NCBI GenBank assembly: GCA_013812265.1
Contig: JACCTQ010000166.1
Location: 1-18,850 of the forward strand
Direction of reading: 5' to 3'
Source: Actinomycetota bacterium
GTDB taxonomy: Bacteria > Actinomycetota > Thermoleophilia > Gaiellales > Gaiellaceae
Length of the DNA stretch: 18,850 bases
Shown: one piece after another, positions 18,641-18,850 of the stretch
Layout: each line of letters begins with the position of its first letter
How positions within the stretch are numbered: position 1 is the first letter of the stretch
The notes under the pieces: generated by a model
What the model saw: only the letters and a program-made list of their open reading frames with translations
Database searches by the model: none
Told to the model about the DNA's origin: nothing
Position numbers and translations under genes: made by a program

Positions 18641-18850
18641 TCATTGCGCAGAAGCGGAGGGCCAGAGAGGGGCCGGTTCCTGATCGAACGTTGCCCGCAC
18701 CGCGGCCGGCTCGTCACCCGAGGGCGCGTCGTCGAGTCCTCGGAGGAACGTGCCGAAGCCGCAGCTCGGCGTGTGGGCGTTGAGGAAGCGCACGGGGCCG
18801 TTGTCGGGAAGCGTGAACGTGTGCGGTACGCCCGGCGGCACCTGCACCCA
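18641..18850 (-). CDS. Cupin-domain protein, 5' end beyond the window
   Basis: Only the C-terminal about 69 codons are present; the frame continues off the right edge. WVQVPPGVPHTFTLPDNGPV is the second conserved cupin motif, whose histidine commonly binds a metal, followed by VRFLNAHTPSCGFGTFLRGL and a short tail. In-frame GTG codons here are internal residues, not starts. It lies 145 bp upstream of the phosphotransferase on the same strand; a shared transcript is possible. Function cannot be assigned from this piece. Confidence 0.75.
   Translation of the reverse strand, partial: WVQVPPGVPHTFTLPDNGPVRFLNAHTPSCGFGTFLRGLDDAPSGDEPAAVRATFDQEPAPLWPSASAQ

Noticed and set aside
18496..18717. N-terminal extension of the phosphotransferase frame
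   Set aside because: Low-complexity and unlike the family; homology begins at about the GTG at 18495.

Overview
The window is strongly G+C-rich by eye. It carries the actinobacterial-style arginine operon order argC-J-B-D-R-G-H, a DUF2277 protein, signs of leaderless starts and very tight gene packing. I infer a high-G+C actinobacterium, possibly a soil Thermoleophilia (Gaiellales/Solirubrobacterales) lineage. That assignment rests on style and gene order, not on a marker gene.

Left part (1-3.6 kb): a strong intrinsic terminator (137-171) lies beside the 3' end of a minus-strand pair of exported enzymes. The pair is a secreted (beta/alpha)8 glycoside hydrolase with a C-terminal LamG-like lectin domain, followed 59 bp later by an L,D-transpeptidase. 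A 35-codon orphan C-terminus, probably a gene remnant, lies upstream of them.

3.65-5.65 kb, plus strand: a DUF2277 protein, then an ABC-2 exporter made of a NodI/DrrA-type ATPase and a permease overlapping by one base. The 338 bp that follow (5647-5984) hold a decayed C-terminal piece of a PLP-dependent decarboxylase.

5.98-16.5 kb, the core: argC, argJ, argB, argD, argR, argG and argH run on the minus strand with 4-nt, 1-nt or zero-nt junctions. carA and carB diverge on the plus strand. The argC and carA start codons are only 23 bp apart, in an A+T-rich island with two ARG-box-like TGCA-N4-ATGC elements and back-to-back -10 hexamers. ArgR, encoded inside the operon, is the likely repressor of both arms. 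Together the genes cover glutamate to arginine by the cyclic acetyl pathway plus carbamoyl phosphate supply. Ornithine carbamoyltransferase (argF), usually between argD and argR, is absent. Several enzymes are unusually compact: CarB lacks the C-terminal MGS allosteric domain, ArgB lacks an N-terminal helix and a C-terminal segment, and ArgH is short at its C-terminus.

Right part (16.5-18.85 kb), minus strand: an ECF-type sigma factor with no adjacent anti-sigma gene, a phosphotransferase of the aminoglycoside phosphotransferase fold, and the 3' end of a cupin gene that runs off the window.

I found no CRISPR array, insertion sequence, rRNA or tRNA, and no clear novel defence or mobile system. 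The most interesting material is the divergent arg/car control region and the regulatory-domain-poor arginine enzymes it controls.
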